Of a DNA stretch of 64,000 nucleotides, positions 26,621-34,188 are shown piece after piece. The notes beneath the pieces are model-generated. The model was not told the DNA's origin. It did not search any database and was given only the letters and a program-made list of their open reading frames with translations. The first letter of the stretch is position 1; the number at the start of each line of letters is the position of its first letter. The stretch lies in the NCBI GenBank assembly GCA_014584315.1, contig JACTNA010000016.1, positions 83,566-147,565 of the forward strand, in the 5' to 3' direction. Made by a program: the position numbers and the translations under genes. Source of the DNA: Planctomycetota bacterium. GTDB lineage: Bacteria; Planctomycetota; Phycisphaerae; Phycisphaerales; UBA1924.

Positions 26621-26635
26621 ATCACGTTTCGTGAT
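26621..26635. repeat. Perfect 6-bp inverted repeat between the sixA-like and lipoprotein genes
   Basis: ATCACG, TTT, CGTGAT: a compact palindrome 70 bases after the phosphatase stop and 70 before the lipoprotein ATG. It may be an operator for the downstream gene. It lacks the T-run of a terminator. Confidence 0.3.
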
Positions 26636-26705
26636 CGGTCTCGCGCGGTACGGAACGCGACGGCCGTTTACGATCGTGCGCATCCACCATCCCGGGAGAA
26701 CGATC

Positions 26706-27188
26706 ATGGCCACGATCGATCGCGCACGCGTCACGCTCGCACTTCTGCTGCTCGCCGTTCCGCTGACGGCTTCGTGCACAAGCCCGCCCACACGCTCCAA
26801 CGCGACCGACGGGTATCCCCTCAGCCGATGCCCGGTTTCGGGGCGGCCGCTCGGGACGGAAGCGGTCGTTCGCGTGATCGACGGGCGCGAGGTCCGGTTC
26901 TGCTGCGAGGCGTGCCCCGACCGGTTCGAGGCCGCGAAGGCGGAGCACTTCGCGAAGATCGACGCCGACCTGATCGCGGCCCAACTCCCGGATTACCCCA
27001 CGGACGAGTGCATCGTGACCGGCGCGCCGATGACGCTGGACGGGACGGACGTGGGGATCAACGTCATCTACCGCAACCGCCTGGTCCGGGTTTGCTGCGA
27101 GGATTGCCTGGCCCAGTTCGAGGATGCCCCCGAGCGCTACCTGTCCATCCTCGATGAAGCCCGGACCGAAGCCCGCGCAAGCGAGTGA
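26706..27188 (+). CDS. Lipoprotein with two TRASH/YHS-like cysteine modules
   Basis: 160 residues. The signal sequence ends at a lipobox (LLAVPLTASC near residue 23), so the mature protein should be lipid-anchored. Two tandem modules of about 50 residues follow: CPVSGRPL then VRFCCEACPDRFE, and CIVTGAPM then VRVCCEDCLAQFE. Cys-x2-Gly followed by CCEAC/CCEDC resembles TRASH or YHS domains that bind heavy-metal ions. It is most likely an envelope metal-binding or metal-sensing lipoprotein; the metal is unknown. Confidence 0.65.
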   Translation: MATIDRARVTLALLLLAVPLTASCTSPPTRSNATDGYPLSRCPVSGRPLGTEAVVRVIDGREVRFCCEACPDRFEAAKAEHFAKIDADLIAAQLPDYPTDECIVTGAPMTLDGTDVGINVIYRNRLVRVCCEDCLAQFEDAPERYLSILDEARTEARASE

Positions 27189-27234
27189 CGCGCGCCCCGC
27201 ACGAACATCGCTCGACGCACCCGTCCATCCGCAA

Positions 27235-27308
27235 CGTCCCGGGGAGGACTCGAACCTCCGACCTGCGATTTAGAAGACCGCCGCTCTATCCGGCTGAGCT
27301 ACCGGGAC
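27235..27308 (-). tRNA. tRNA-Arg, anticodon UCU
   Basis: Folds as a complete cloverleaf: 7-bp acceptor stem GTCCCGG/CCGGGAC, D-arm GCTC-AGCCGGATA-GAGC, anticodon stem GCGGT/ATCGC around loop CTTCTAA (anticodon TCT), and T-arm GGAGG-TTCGAGT-CCTCC with the usual TTCGA. The 3' CCA is not encoded. It stands at the border between core genes and the RHS scrapyard, which starts about 90 bases on its 5' side. Confidence 0.93.
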
Positions 27309-27401
27309 TCGCGGTGAAGTCTAGATCGAACCGCCCGCCCCCGCGGCCCGGAGCCTCGCGCTCCCGGCCCGCGCCTGCGGAGGGCTCGTGGACACGGCGG
27401 C

Positions 27402-27775
27402 GACGTGGCGCGCGTGGTGGCGCAGTGGACGTACGACGCCTACGGGGCCGTGCTGACGGCCGAGCACCTGGACGGCTACACGCTCGACGCCGCGCCGCAC
27501 CTGGGGCACAAGGGGCTGTTCTTTGACAGGCTCGACGCGAGCGTCACAGCACCAAGGCTGGTGCCGTTCGCGCACGCGCTGTACCACGCGCGCAACCGGG
27601 TCTACCAGCCCCGCCTCGCCTGCTGGAACCAGAGCGATCCGAATGCAACGGGGTTGGCACTTCTCGAATACGCCGCGTTCCACGGAGAAGTGCTGCCCGT
27701 GCGCGTCTCTGAACTCGACCTTCCCGGGCTGTACGGCGACGGCGGCAACCTGTACGAGTACCTGGGAAGCAGCAC
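27402..27775 (+). repeat. RHS core repeat, copy A (truncated)
   Basis: Collinear, without net gaps, with 29994-30367 of copy B. The homology starts abruptly at GACGTGG (27402) and fades after the YEYLGS codons. Confidence 0.7.
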
Positions 27776-28511
27776 ATGGGGTCGATCCGATGCGCTCGGA
27801 CTGTGGTTCTGGGAGGTGATCGAAGCGGACTGGGAGATGAAGAAGCGTGGACTCCAGTTCCTTGCCGGGGCGGCGGACCCGGGCGGCATCGCAGGCTCCA
27901 TGCTCAAGCAGATGGGCACGCAGTACGCGGCAAACCTGGACTGGGACGTCGAGTGGGCATTGGACTGGTCGCTGCCGGATGACTGGCACACGCGAGGGAG
28001 CAGCCGGTGGGTCGAGGTGGCTATGATCATCGGTGCCGCGGATCACTTTGGCATCGACTTCTCAAGCTTCAGCAGTCCGTTCGGCGGCCCCGCGATGGCG
28101 TCGGGCGTCAGTGGCGGCAGCCTCCTTCCACGTCAGCTGGCGAACAAGTCGGGCACGCTTAAGGTGTTGAATGCAACGGAGAGGGCGTCAATCGCTGCAG
28201 GGGCTGTTGCCAAGGCCAAGGTCAACAAAGCGAGTGCGAGTGGAAAGGGTGGGCAACTCACGTACGCTGGCCATGCGTACGAGAAACACCCAAGAATCGC
28301 AGGGCACAACTCGGCGAAGGGGAGCCACAACACCAAGAATCTCACAGGCGAACAGGTGGTCCGAAAGTACACCACGAACGGCATCGCCGTTCGGAACACC
28401 AGCGATCCGTACCAGATCTACTTCCTCGATCCTAATATGTCTGGCCACGCTGTAAAGGTGAACCTCGGAAGAAACGGTGGAGTGTTCAGCGTGGACTTCG
28501 TTGGACCATGA
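27405..28511 (+). CDS. RHS core fragment with a variable C-terminal toxin-like tail (module A)
   Basis: 368 residues from a GTG that is internal to the RHS core in the other copies, so this is a 5'-truncated module. Residues 1-133 are RHS core ending in the hallmark GDGGNLYEYLGS. Residues 134-368 share nothing with the other tails. They include a hydrophobic/Ala-rich bridge and a polar C-terminal domain from about 280 (LTYAGHAYEKHPRIAG, NLTGEQVVRKYTTNG, YQIYFLDPN). By position this is a polymorphic toxin domain; H290 and H295 with later K/T/S residues recall small RNase toxins, but I cannot name the family. The next gene is the likely immunity gene. Whether it is expressed without the N-terminal delivery part is doubtful. 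Confidence 0.6.
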   Translation: MARVVAQWTYDAYGAVLTAEHLDGYTLDAAPHLGHKGLFFDRLDASVTAPRLVPFAHALYHARNRVYQPRLACWNQSDPNATGLALLEYAAFHGEVLPVRVSELDLPGLYGDGGNLYEYLGSSTWGRSDALGLWFWEVIEADWEMKKRGLQFLAGAADPGGIAGSMLKQMGTQYAANLDWDVEWALDWSLPDDWHTRGSSRWVEVAMIIGAADHFGIDFSSFSSPFGGPAMASGVSGGSLLPRQLANKSGTLKVLNATERASIAAGAVAKAKVNKASASGKGGQLTYAGHAYEKHPRIAGHNSAKGSHNTKNLTGEQVVRKYTTNGIAVRNTSDPYQIYFLDPNMSGHAVKVNLGRNGGVFSVDFVGP

Positions 28512-28533
28512 ACACAGGGAGATCGCATCGAAG

Positions 28534-29079
28534 ATGAGTGCCGGCGATGCCATTCCTGATCATGTAGCAGTGGAGTTCTTGACAGAAGTGATCGCCACTA
28601 GTTGGTGCGAGGTTGTCCACCATTCGCCTGAAGCGGAACTGGACGCAACTCTGTGGAACTGCTCGATCCTACGCGGCCGTGCTAAGCCGCCGAAGCCCAT
28701 CGACCAGAACATCTGGCGGATAGTGTCGATTCAGACAAATGGCGAGTTTGGCAAAGGAGATGTATGGGATCATATTCGCGCATGCCCAAAAGAATTTAGC
28801 GTTGATATCGACTGCTATGTATGTGGGATCAAATGCCGCATGATTGTGCGCGGAGGCATGGCCAGCGGCGTGTTTGACTGCGAATGTGTATTCGCTGATC
28901 GCGATCGACAACCGTTCGAAGTGGGTGATGATGTGTTCAGGAGGCGCGTTCAGGAGTGGTGCGAAGCCGTGGTCAAGCTCGGCGAGGCACTCGACGCTGA
29001 ACGCGTGGAGGTGGAGGGTGGGCGTCATTTCGATGATGTATTTGTGGAAGAACCGATTGTGCTGTGGAAGCGAGAGTAG
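28534..29079 (+). CDS. Putative immunity protein for RHS module A
   Basis: 181 residues from the ATG at 28534; the frame is open back to 28477, inside the toxin gene. No family recognised. The protein is acidic (many Asp/Glu), soluble and Cys-containing (CYVCGIKC near 105), and its codon use is clearly less GC-rich than the flanking core genes. Position 22 bases after the toxin-tail gene and composition are those of immunity genes in polymorphic toxin loci. Confidence 0.5.
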   Translation: MSAGDAIPDHVAVEFLTEVIATSWCEVVHHSPEAELDATLWNCSILRGRAKPPKPIDQNIWRIVSIQTNGEFGKGDVWDHIRACPKEFSVDIDCYVCGIKCRMIVRGGMASGVFDCECVFADRDRQPFEVGDDVFRRRVQEWCEAVVKLGEALDAERVEVEGGRHFDDVFVEEPIVLWKRE

Positions 29080-29200
29080 TCGCGGGCGGGGTGGCGCCGT
29101 GGGCCTCTGGTCTCTGGACATTCCGGGAGCCTAGCCGGGTGTCGAGATCATCGGCTGTTCGTGGGGTCCGGGTGAGCGTCGGGAGCGAGTTTCGGGCATG

Positions 29201-29310
29201 CACGGAGCCTGCGCGAGCGCGTACGGAACAATTTCGAGCGCGCACGGAGCCTGCGCGAGCGCGTACGGAACAATTTCAAGCGCGTACGAAGCCTGCGCAC
29301 GCGCATTCCG
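29201..29310. repeat. 42-bp tandem repeat (about 2.6 copies)
   Basis: Units begin at 29201 (CACGGAGCCTGCGCGAGCGC), 29243 and 29285, an exact period of 42. Copies one and two differ at one or two bases; the third is partial and more diverged. The period is a multiple of three, so the open plus-strand frame encodes a 14-residue repeat (RTEPARARTEQFRA). Confidence 0.85.
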
Positions 29311-29572
29311 TGCGCGGGGGGCGGTTCCCGGGTCCGCCGGACGGGCAGCGGTGGGCGGGCGGGGAGCAGGGAATGCCGGTTGCTTTGATAGGAATCTGGA
29401 AGGGTTGCGGGCCGGGTGCTCGGGATGAGCGCGGCGAGAAGGGCGAGAAGAATGCGGAAGGCACGGGAAAGATTCCGCCGCGGGAGCAGAGCCGGAAGAT
29501 AAGAAAGGCGATGAGGCTCCGGGGGCGGGGAACAGACAGAACGTCAACACCCCGGGATCGCCGGCCGTTCGG

Positions 29573-29578
29573 TATGCT
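29573..29578 (+). promoter_or_regulatory. -10-like box before RHS module B
   Basis: TATGCT followed by seven bases and the ATG at 29586, similar to the leaderless pattern of core genes in this window. Confidence 0.3.
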
Positions 29579-29585
29579 GGGACGC

Positions 29586-30959
29586 ATGAGCCTTCCGTCG
29601 GCGTGGCGAACGCTCCTCGTCCTGCTCCTGCTCCTGGCCGGCGCGTTCCCGCCCGCCGATGCCGTTGCGCTGACGTCGGGCGACCCGGAGCTCGAGGCGC
29701 TGGCGCTGGCGACGGTGGAGCCTGGGACGGACGAGCAGGCGACGCCGCTGGCGTTCGAGCAGGGCCAGGTCGAGTTGCTGAGCGGCGGCGGCGGACCGGG
29801 GGGAGGAGGAGGAGGCGGGGGGAATATCGAGCCGCCGCGGATCGACCGGGAGTACGTGTGGGGTCCGGGCGACAACGGCCTCGACGAGTTGCTCGTGCAG
29901 TACGACCGCTACGGCGACGAGTGGTGGGCGATCATGGACGCCGGCGGCGACCTCGTCGCGCTGTGCGACCTCTTCGGCGAAGGGCAGTACGGGGACGTGG
30001 CGCGCGTGGTGGCGCAGTGGACCTACGACGCCTACGGATCGGTGCTGACGGCCGAGCACCTGGACGGCTACACACTGGACGCCGCGCCGCACCTGGGACA
30101 CAAGGGGCTGTTCCTGGACAGGCTGGACGCGAGCGCAACCTCGCCGCGGCTGGTGCCGTTCGCGCACGCGCTGTACCACGTGCGCAACCGGGTCTACAGC
30201 CCGCAGCACGGGCGGTGGAACCAGCAGGACCCGAACCAGACGGCGATCAACCTGCTCGAAGCGAGCGTGCACCACGGCCGCGGCATGGCGGCGATCGTCA
30301 TGGCGTTCGACGTCGAAGGCCTCTACGGCGACGGGGGGAACCTGTACGAGTACCTCGGCTCCAACCCCTGGATGCGGTTCGATCCGATGGGCCTCTCGTG
30401 GGACCCGTTCGACATGGTGGATGAGTACCTGGCCGAGGACGCCGCGAGCAAGGCTGCGTTCCTGGACCGTGTCGTTGGTGGGGCACACACGGCTGCCTAC
30501 TTAACAGCCTACGTCATGAGCTGGCTTCCGATTCCCACCGCCGCGATCGCGGGCGAGGTGGCCCTGGCGATCATGGGTGAGCCTGATGCGCTGGCGCGGA
30601 ACGATTGGTGGCAGGACCTGAAGTTGGGCGAGGAGGCTGTGGCTTCGGTGATGCGGTTCGTGGGAGTGGGACAACTCGCTATGATGGAGATGGCGCTGTC
30701 CTACGCGCAGAGCTACGGAAACCGGGGCGCCCCGGGGACGAGCAGCAGTGGGATAACCGGTCAAGCAGCGCAGGTCGTTGCGGCCGGAGGACCCGAAGCG
30801 GCTCTGCTGGCCTTTGCGGTGGGTTCCGCCTCCTTGCTGGCGCCAACGGATGTGTATGTGGGATACGATCAGCAGGGCAACGTGCGGTATGTTGGTACAA
30901 TCGACGAGCACGGGAGCACAAGCAGAGCGGCCATCCCGTCAAATCCCAGCTCAGAATAG
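29586..30959 (+). CDS. Exported RHS-core protein with a truncated GIY-YIG-like toxin tail (module B)
   Basis: 457 residues. A signal peptide (SAWRTLLVLLLLLAGAFPPADA) is followed by an acidic stretch, a Gly-rich linker near 65-80, and an RHS core (about 31-278) with the hallmark GNLYEYLGSNPWMRFDPMGL. The tail from 279 contains hydrophobic pretoxin sequence and ends with VYVGYDQQGNVRYVGT, the start of a GIY-YIG-type nuclease as found at RHS C-termini. A premature stop follows because the frame slips; the rest of the nuclease is encoded in another frame (30899-31165). The product should therefore be toxin-dead. It is much shorter than a complete RHS protein, so it is an orphan tip that has gained a signal peptide. 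Confidence 0.65.
   Translation: MSLPSAWRTLLVLLLLLAGAFPPADAVALTSGDPELEALALATVEPGTDEQATPLAFEQGQVELLSGGGGPGGGGGGGGNIEPPRIDREYVWGPGDNGLDELLVQYDRYGDEWWAIMDAGGDLVALCDLFGEGQYGDVARVVAQWTYDAYGSVLTAEHLDGYTLDAAPHLGHKGLFLDRLDASATSPRLVPFAHALYHVRNRVYSPQHGRWNQQDPNQTAINLLEASVHHGRGMAAIVMAFDVEGLYGDGGNLYEYLGSNPWMRFDPMGLSWDPFDMVDEYLAEDAASKAAFLDRVVGGAHTAAYLTAYVMSWLPIPTAAIAGEVALAIMGEPDALARNDWWQDLKLGEEAVASVMRFVGVGQLAMMEMALSYAQSYGNRGAPGTSSSGITGQAAQVVAAGGPEAALLAFAVGSASLLAPTDVYVGYDQQGNVRYVGTIDEHGSTSRAAIPSNPSSE
29676..30420 (+). repeat. RHS core repeat, copy B
   Basis: 745 bases collinear with copy C (32334-33078) at a constant offset of 2,658, so there are no net gaps, with only scattered substitutions. Confidence 0.85.
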
Positions 30960-31165
30960 AGAAAGTCGCTCGTAAGCCTGCCATTCTCGCCTGGTCCATC
31001 GAGAGTGGTCTGATCGCTCACCACAGACCCAGGGGGCTTGGCCAATACCAGCTCGTGAACCAGCGGCTCAGCATCGGCCCTCGTGGCTCTAGAGCGTCCG
31101 TTTACGGCATCGCAATCCAGTATGGTTCTAACTGGATCAGGAGGCACAGGAGCGACCTGTGGTGA
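30899..31165 (+). pseudogene. Out-of-frame remainder of the GIY-YIG-like toxin of module B
   Basis: In the -1 frame relative to module B the sequence reads NRRAREHKQSGHP, then a helix with AWSIESGLIAHH, then QYQLVNQRLSIGP. This is the R..EH, E..LI.hh and L.N...SI order of RHS GIY-YIG nuclease tails (the Glu that is usually EQ.LI sits in SIESGLI). Adding one A to ACAAT at 30897-30901 would join VGT to NRRAREH. The frame ends at 31165, three bases before the immunity gene, as expected for the original toxin end. Confidence 0.6.
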
Positions 31166-31168
31166 CAC

Positions 31169-32011
31169 ATGCCGAGACGACTGCCGCCAACCAATCTGAT
31201 CGTCCTCAAGCCCTCCCGCAAGCAGCCGGTGGCTGGTGACCTATTTGTGTGCAACTTGAGAGGCAATCGGTGGATCGCAGGGCGGGTCGTTCATACGGAC
31301 TGCCGGATGATGTCCGACGATCCAGGTCATGAGCCGCTGCTGTACTTCTACCGGTTCGGGTTCTGCGATCCTTCGGAGCTTCGGCCTCCGTTCAGGCCGG
31401 ACCTTCTGATCCCACCCGTCGTCACCGACTTCGGGGGGTGGCAATACGGGTATTTTCAGACAGTGGGCAACTATCCGATGCTTCCGGAGGAGCGGCTGAG
31501 CAGGCATTGTTTTCTTCGGGGTCGGCGTGGAACCTGGGACAGCCCCGATGCGGTGTACGTCGACGAGTACGGCAACCGCTGCCCCCGTCCGAATCGGGGC
31601 GAATATTGGGATACCGTCGGCCTCAGTGGCGTTTTTCTGATTGATAACATACTTAGTGATGCGATTGGTATTTCGCAGGTTTCTCAGAAAGAGTTCGAAG
31701 TGTCACTCGAACGTTCGCCATCCTGTGGCAGCGATGAAGTTATTATTTACATTATGGATGCCGTCGGAGACTCGATTAGTCTTGCCGTGAACATCGAAAA
31801 TCCTCTCGCTGAAGAAGTATCACAGTCTGCTGTTGGTCGTTTCGCGGGACATGGCTACGACATCGAGCGTCAGCGGTGGGATATCCGATTCAATGGCCCG
31901 GATCCCAATCGTATTGCAAAGGTCTTGCTGTCAGTTCTCAAGAGGTTGGGTCTGCCGCCGGGGTCGTTCATGCTTGTGGGCGGCAGGCGATCAAGGCGCA
32001 TTGATCTCTAA
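31169..32011 (+). CDS. Immunity protein, Imm26-like
   Basis: 280 residues. The N-terminal half resembles Imm26 (PF15428): KPSRKQPVAGDLFVCNLRGNRW then IAGRVV and a YFYRF block. The C-terminal 120 residues (from SQVSQKEFEVSLERS) look like a second domain. It lies directly after the original end of the broken module-B toxin and is intact. Its lower GC content than the RHS core is typical of immunity genes. It would neutralise the cognate nuclease in the cytoplasm. Confidence 0.6.
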   Translation: MPRRLPPTNLIVLKPSRKQPVAGDLFVCNLRGNRWIAGRVVHTDCRMMSDDPGHEPLLYFYRFGFCDPSELRPPFRPDLLIPPVVTDFGGWQYGYFQTVGNYPMLPEERLSRHCFLRGRRGTWDSPDAVYVDEYGNRCPRPNRGEYWDTVGLSGVFLIDNILSDAIGISQVSQKEFEVSLERSPSCGSDEVIIYIMDAVGDSISLAVNIENPLAEEVSQSAVGRFAGHGYDIERQRWDIRFNGPDPNRIAKVLLSVLKRLGLPPGSFMLVGGRRSRRIDL

Positions 32012-32086
32012 GCGTTCGATCGCCGCCAGGAACGGTGCGATACAGTGGTGCTGAACCTCGTCGTGTTCCTACACACGCTGCTCCTC

Positions 32087-32225
32087 AACATCGTGTTCGA
32101 CGGGGAGTACTGGTACCAGTACGACGCGTGGAACCGGTTGGTGCAGGTGAACAAGGCGTGGCGGGATGATCAGTCGCCGTATGACGTGATCGTCGGCGGC
32201 CTGGTGAAGCAGGACGCAGTCGCCC
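32087..32225 (+). pseudogene. RHS repeat fragment joined to module C by a 26-bp deletion
   Basis: Bases 32087-32212 match 35926-36051 of the RHS piece D at a constant offset and encode YQYDAWNRLVQVNKAW. At 32213 the sequence jumps to what is 36078 in D, so 26 bases are missing and the frame changes. After the jump the module-C frame reads TQSPVPLAVSLRTERFHYDG. An original continuous RHS gene was therefore cut here. Confidence 0.65.
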
Positions 32226-34001
32226 GTGCCGCTGGCGGTGAGCCTGCGGACGGAGCGGTTCCACTACGACGGGGTGCGTCGGATCCAGGAGGTGGTGACG
32301 GACCCGGTGATGTCGCCGGGCGGGGCGATTTTGTCGGGCGATCCTGAACTCGAGCAGTTGGCGTTGGCGACGGTGGAGCCGGGGACGGACGAGCAGGCCA
32401 CGCCGCTGGCGTTCGAGCAGGGCCAGGTCGAGTTGCTGAGCGGCGGCGGCGGACCCGGAGGGGGGGGCGGTGGTGGCGGCGGTATCAAGCCGCCGCGGAT
32501 CGACCGCGAGTACGTGTGGGGGCCGGGCGACAACGGCCTCGACGAGTTGCTCGTTCAGTACGACCGCTACGGCGACGAGTGGTGGGCGATCATGGACGCC
32601 GGCGGCGACCTGGTCGCGCTGTGCGACCTCTTCGGCGAGGGCCAGTACGGGGACGTGGCGCGCGTCGTCGCCCAGTGGACGTACGACGCCTACGGGGCCG
32701 TGCTGACGGCCGAGCACCTGGACGGCTACACACTGGACGCCGCGCCGCACCTGGGGCACAAGGGGCTGTTCCTGGACAGGCTGGACGCGAGCGCAACCTC
32801 GCCGCGGCTGGTGCCGTTCGCGCACGCGCTCTACCACGTGCGCAACCGCGTCTACAGCCCGCAGCACGGGCGGTGGAACCAGGCCGATCCGAACCAGACG
32901 GCGTTGAACCTGCTCGAAGCGAGCGTGCACCACGGCCGCGGCGTCGTCGCCATCGTCATGGCGTTCGACGTCGAGGGCCTCTACGGCGACGGCGGCAACC
33001 TCTACGAGTACCTCGGCTCCAACCCGTGGATGCGGTTCGACCCGATGGGGCTCTCCTGGGACCCGTTCGACATGGTGGACGACTTCTACGCCGAGCACAT
33101 GGGCAGCGCGGCCGCGCTCCTGAGCCAGCTGGGCCAGAGCGCCAAGGCGGTCGCGGTGGTCGCGGCGACGATCGCCACGTACCTGCCGTTCCCGGCGGCG
33201 AGCCTGGCCGGTGAGGTCGCCCTCTATGCGCTCGGCGAGACGGACGCCAGCGAGTTCGCGGTCGCGGCGGCGATCGGGCTTGTGCCGGGCGGCAAACTGG
33301 GCTCGTTCATCGGCAAACTCGGCGGGTCGGCGTGGAACACGGCCAAGCAGTACGCCAGCCGCGCGGGTGGGTTCCTGGCCCGCGGGGCCGAAGGGCTGGC
33401 GCAGCGGGCGAAGCAGTTCGTGCGCAAGGGATGTGGCTGCTTCGAGGCCGGGACGTCCGTCTGGACGGCCCGAGGAATCATGCCGATCGATCAGGTGATC
33501 GAGGGCGATCTGGTCTTCGCGAGAAATACGGAGACGGGTGAGATCGCCCTGCGCGAGGTGATCGGCACGTCCGTGCGGCACGGAGCGCCGATCGTGGTGG
33601 TGACCATTACGACTTGGGACGGCCGTTCGACCGACTACCGGACGACTGAGGAGCATCCGTTCTGGGTGGAATCCCGGGGTTGGGTGCGGACGGATCGGCT
33701 CGAGGCCGGAGATGCCGTTCTGCTCCTGGACGGGAGCACGGGCGTCGTCTCCTCAATCGCCTTCACGAACGCCCGGGCGACGGTGTACAATTTCGAGGTC
33801 GAGGGCCTGCACACGTACCTCGTCGGCACCGACGGCGTGCTGGTGCATAATGCGATTCCCTGCTTCAAGCCGTTCACGAGAAAGAACCTTCGAGACAATC
33901 TATCGCTCTATCGCTACTCAGGCCACCTCCTGGCCCGGGCTATGAGGCACATCACATCATTCCATACGAATGGCGGCACTTGTTTCCAGGTAGGGAGCTG
34001 A
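32226..34001 (+). CDS. RHS-core protein with Hint domain and a truncated AHH-type toxin tail (module C)
   Basis: 591 residues from a GTG. The RHS core with Gly-rich linker spans about 37-284 and ends with GNLYEYLGSNPWMRFDPMGL. A hydrophobic bridge follows. Residues about 405-543 are a Hint (intein-like) domain: CFEAGTSVWTARG, the B-block TTEEHPFWV, and C-terminal VYNFEVEGLHTYLVG then GVLVHNA. Hint domains release toxin tails by self-cleavage. The tail begins FKPFTRKNLRDNL but slips out of frame and stops at 34001. The remaining nuclease is in another frame (33932-34177). Confidence 0.7.
   Translation: MPLAVSLRTERFHYDGVRRIQEVVTDPVMSPGGAILSGDPELEQLALATVEPGTDEQATPLAFEQGQVELLSGGGGPGGGGGGGGGIKPPRIDREYVWGPGDNGLDELLVQYDRYGDEWWAIMDAGGDLVALCDLFGEGQYGDVARVVAQWTYDAYGAVLTAEHLDGYTLDAAPHLGHKGLFLDRLDASATSPRLVPFAHALYHVRNRVYSPQHGRWNQADPNQTALNLLEASVHHGRGVVAIVMAFDVEGLYGDGGNLYEYLGSNPWMRFDPMGLSWDPFDMVDDFYAEHMGSAAALLSQLGQSAKAVAVVAATIATYLPFPAASLAGEVALYALGETDASEFAVAAAIGLVPGGKLGSFIGKLGGSAWNTAKQYASRAGGFLARGAEGLAQRAKQFVRKGCGCFEAGTSVWTARGIMPIDQVIEGDLVFARNTETGEIALREVIGTSVRHGAPIVVVTITTWDGRSTDYRTTEEHPFWVESRGWVRTDRLEAGDAVLLLDGSTGVVSSIAFTNARATVYNFEVEGLHTYLVGTDGVLVHNAIPCFKPFTRKNLRDNLSLYRYSGHLLARAMRHITSFHTNGGTCFQVGS
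32334..33078 (+). repeat. RHS core repeat, copy C
   Basis: Pairs with copy B at offset 2,658 over its whole length. Such long near-identical direct repeats are good substrates for recombination that would swap or delete the tails between them. Confidence 0.85.
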
Positions 34002-34177
34002 ACGATCCGAGCTGGAATGGCGCATGGGTTCACGTATCAATCCACAGGGGTGCTGGAGGCATTACGCCTGAGTGGGCCGCTTTCAAGAGGGCCAATCCCA
34101 ATGCCACCGCTCAACAGGTCGAGGCCTTCGCGCGTGAGATTGAGGAAAAGGCCGGTCTCTGGATCATTCGGCCTTAG
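33932..34177 (+). pseudogene. Out-of-frame remainder of the AHH-type nuclease toxin of module C
   Basis: In the -1 frame the sequence reads PGPGYEAHHIIPYEW, then NDPSWNGAWV, IHRGAGG, EWAAFKRANPNATAQQ and ends AGLWIIRP. AHH followed by a late His is the HNH/ENDO VII (AHH) nuclease pattern. One extra base in CTCCT near 33927-33931 would connect SGHL of module C to PGPGYEAHH. The frame ends at 34177, 11 bases before the next gene. Confidence 0.65.
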
Positions 34178-34188
34178 CAGGAGTCGCA

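Larger units (their letters stand above)
29080..29585. other. Intergenic stretch holding a minisatellite; no gene supported
   Basis: About 500 bases between immunity A and module B. It contains the 42-bp repeats at 29201-29310 and purine-rich sequence after them. Open frames cross it, but their products are low-complexity and not protein-like. It ends in the promoter-like box before 29586. Confidence 0.5.

Noticed and set aside
27185-27526. A plus-strand open frame across the tRNA gene
   Set aside because: It runs antisense through the tRNA and into RHS copy A in a wrong frame.
29201-29310. CRISPR-like repeat array
   Set aside because: The 42-bp units are directly adjacent, without spacers, and no cas genes are nearby; it is a minisatellite.
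29064-29585. N-terminal extension of RHS module B through the minisatellite
   Set aside because: The extension is low-complexity and the signal peptide begins at 29586, right after a -10-like box.
30880-30960. Programmed -1 frameshift in the module-B toxin
   Set aside because: No slippery heptamer is present at the junction; a one-base loss explains the data more simply. A mirrored case in module C supports decay or sequencing error.
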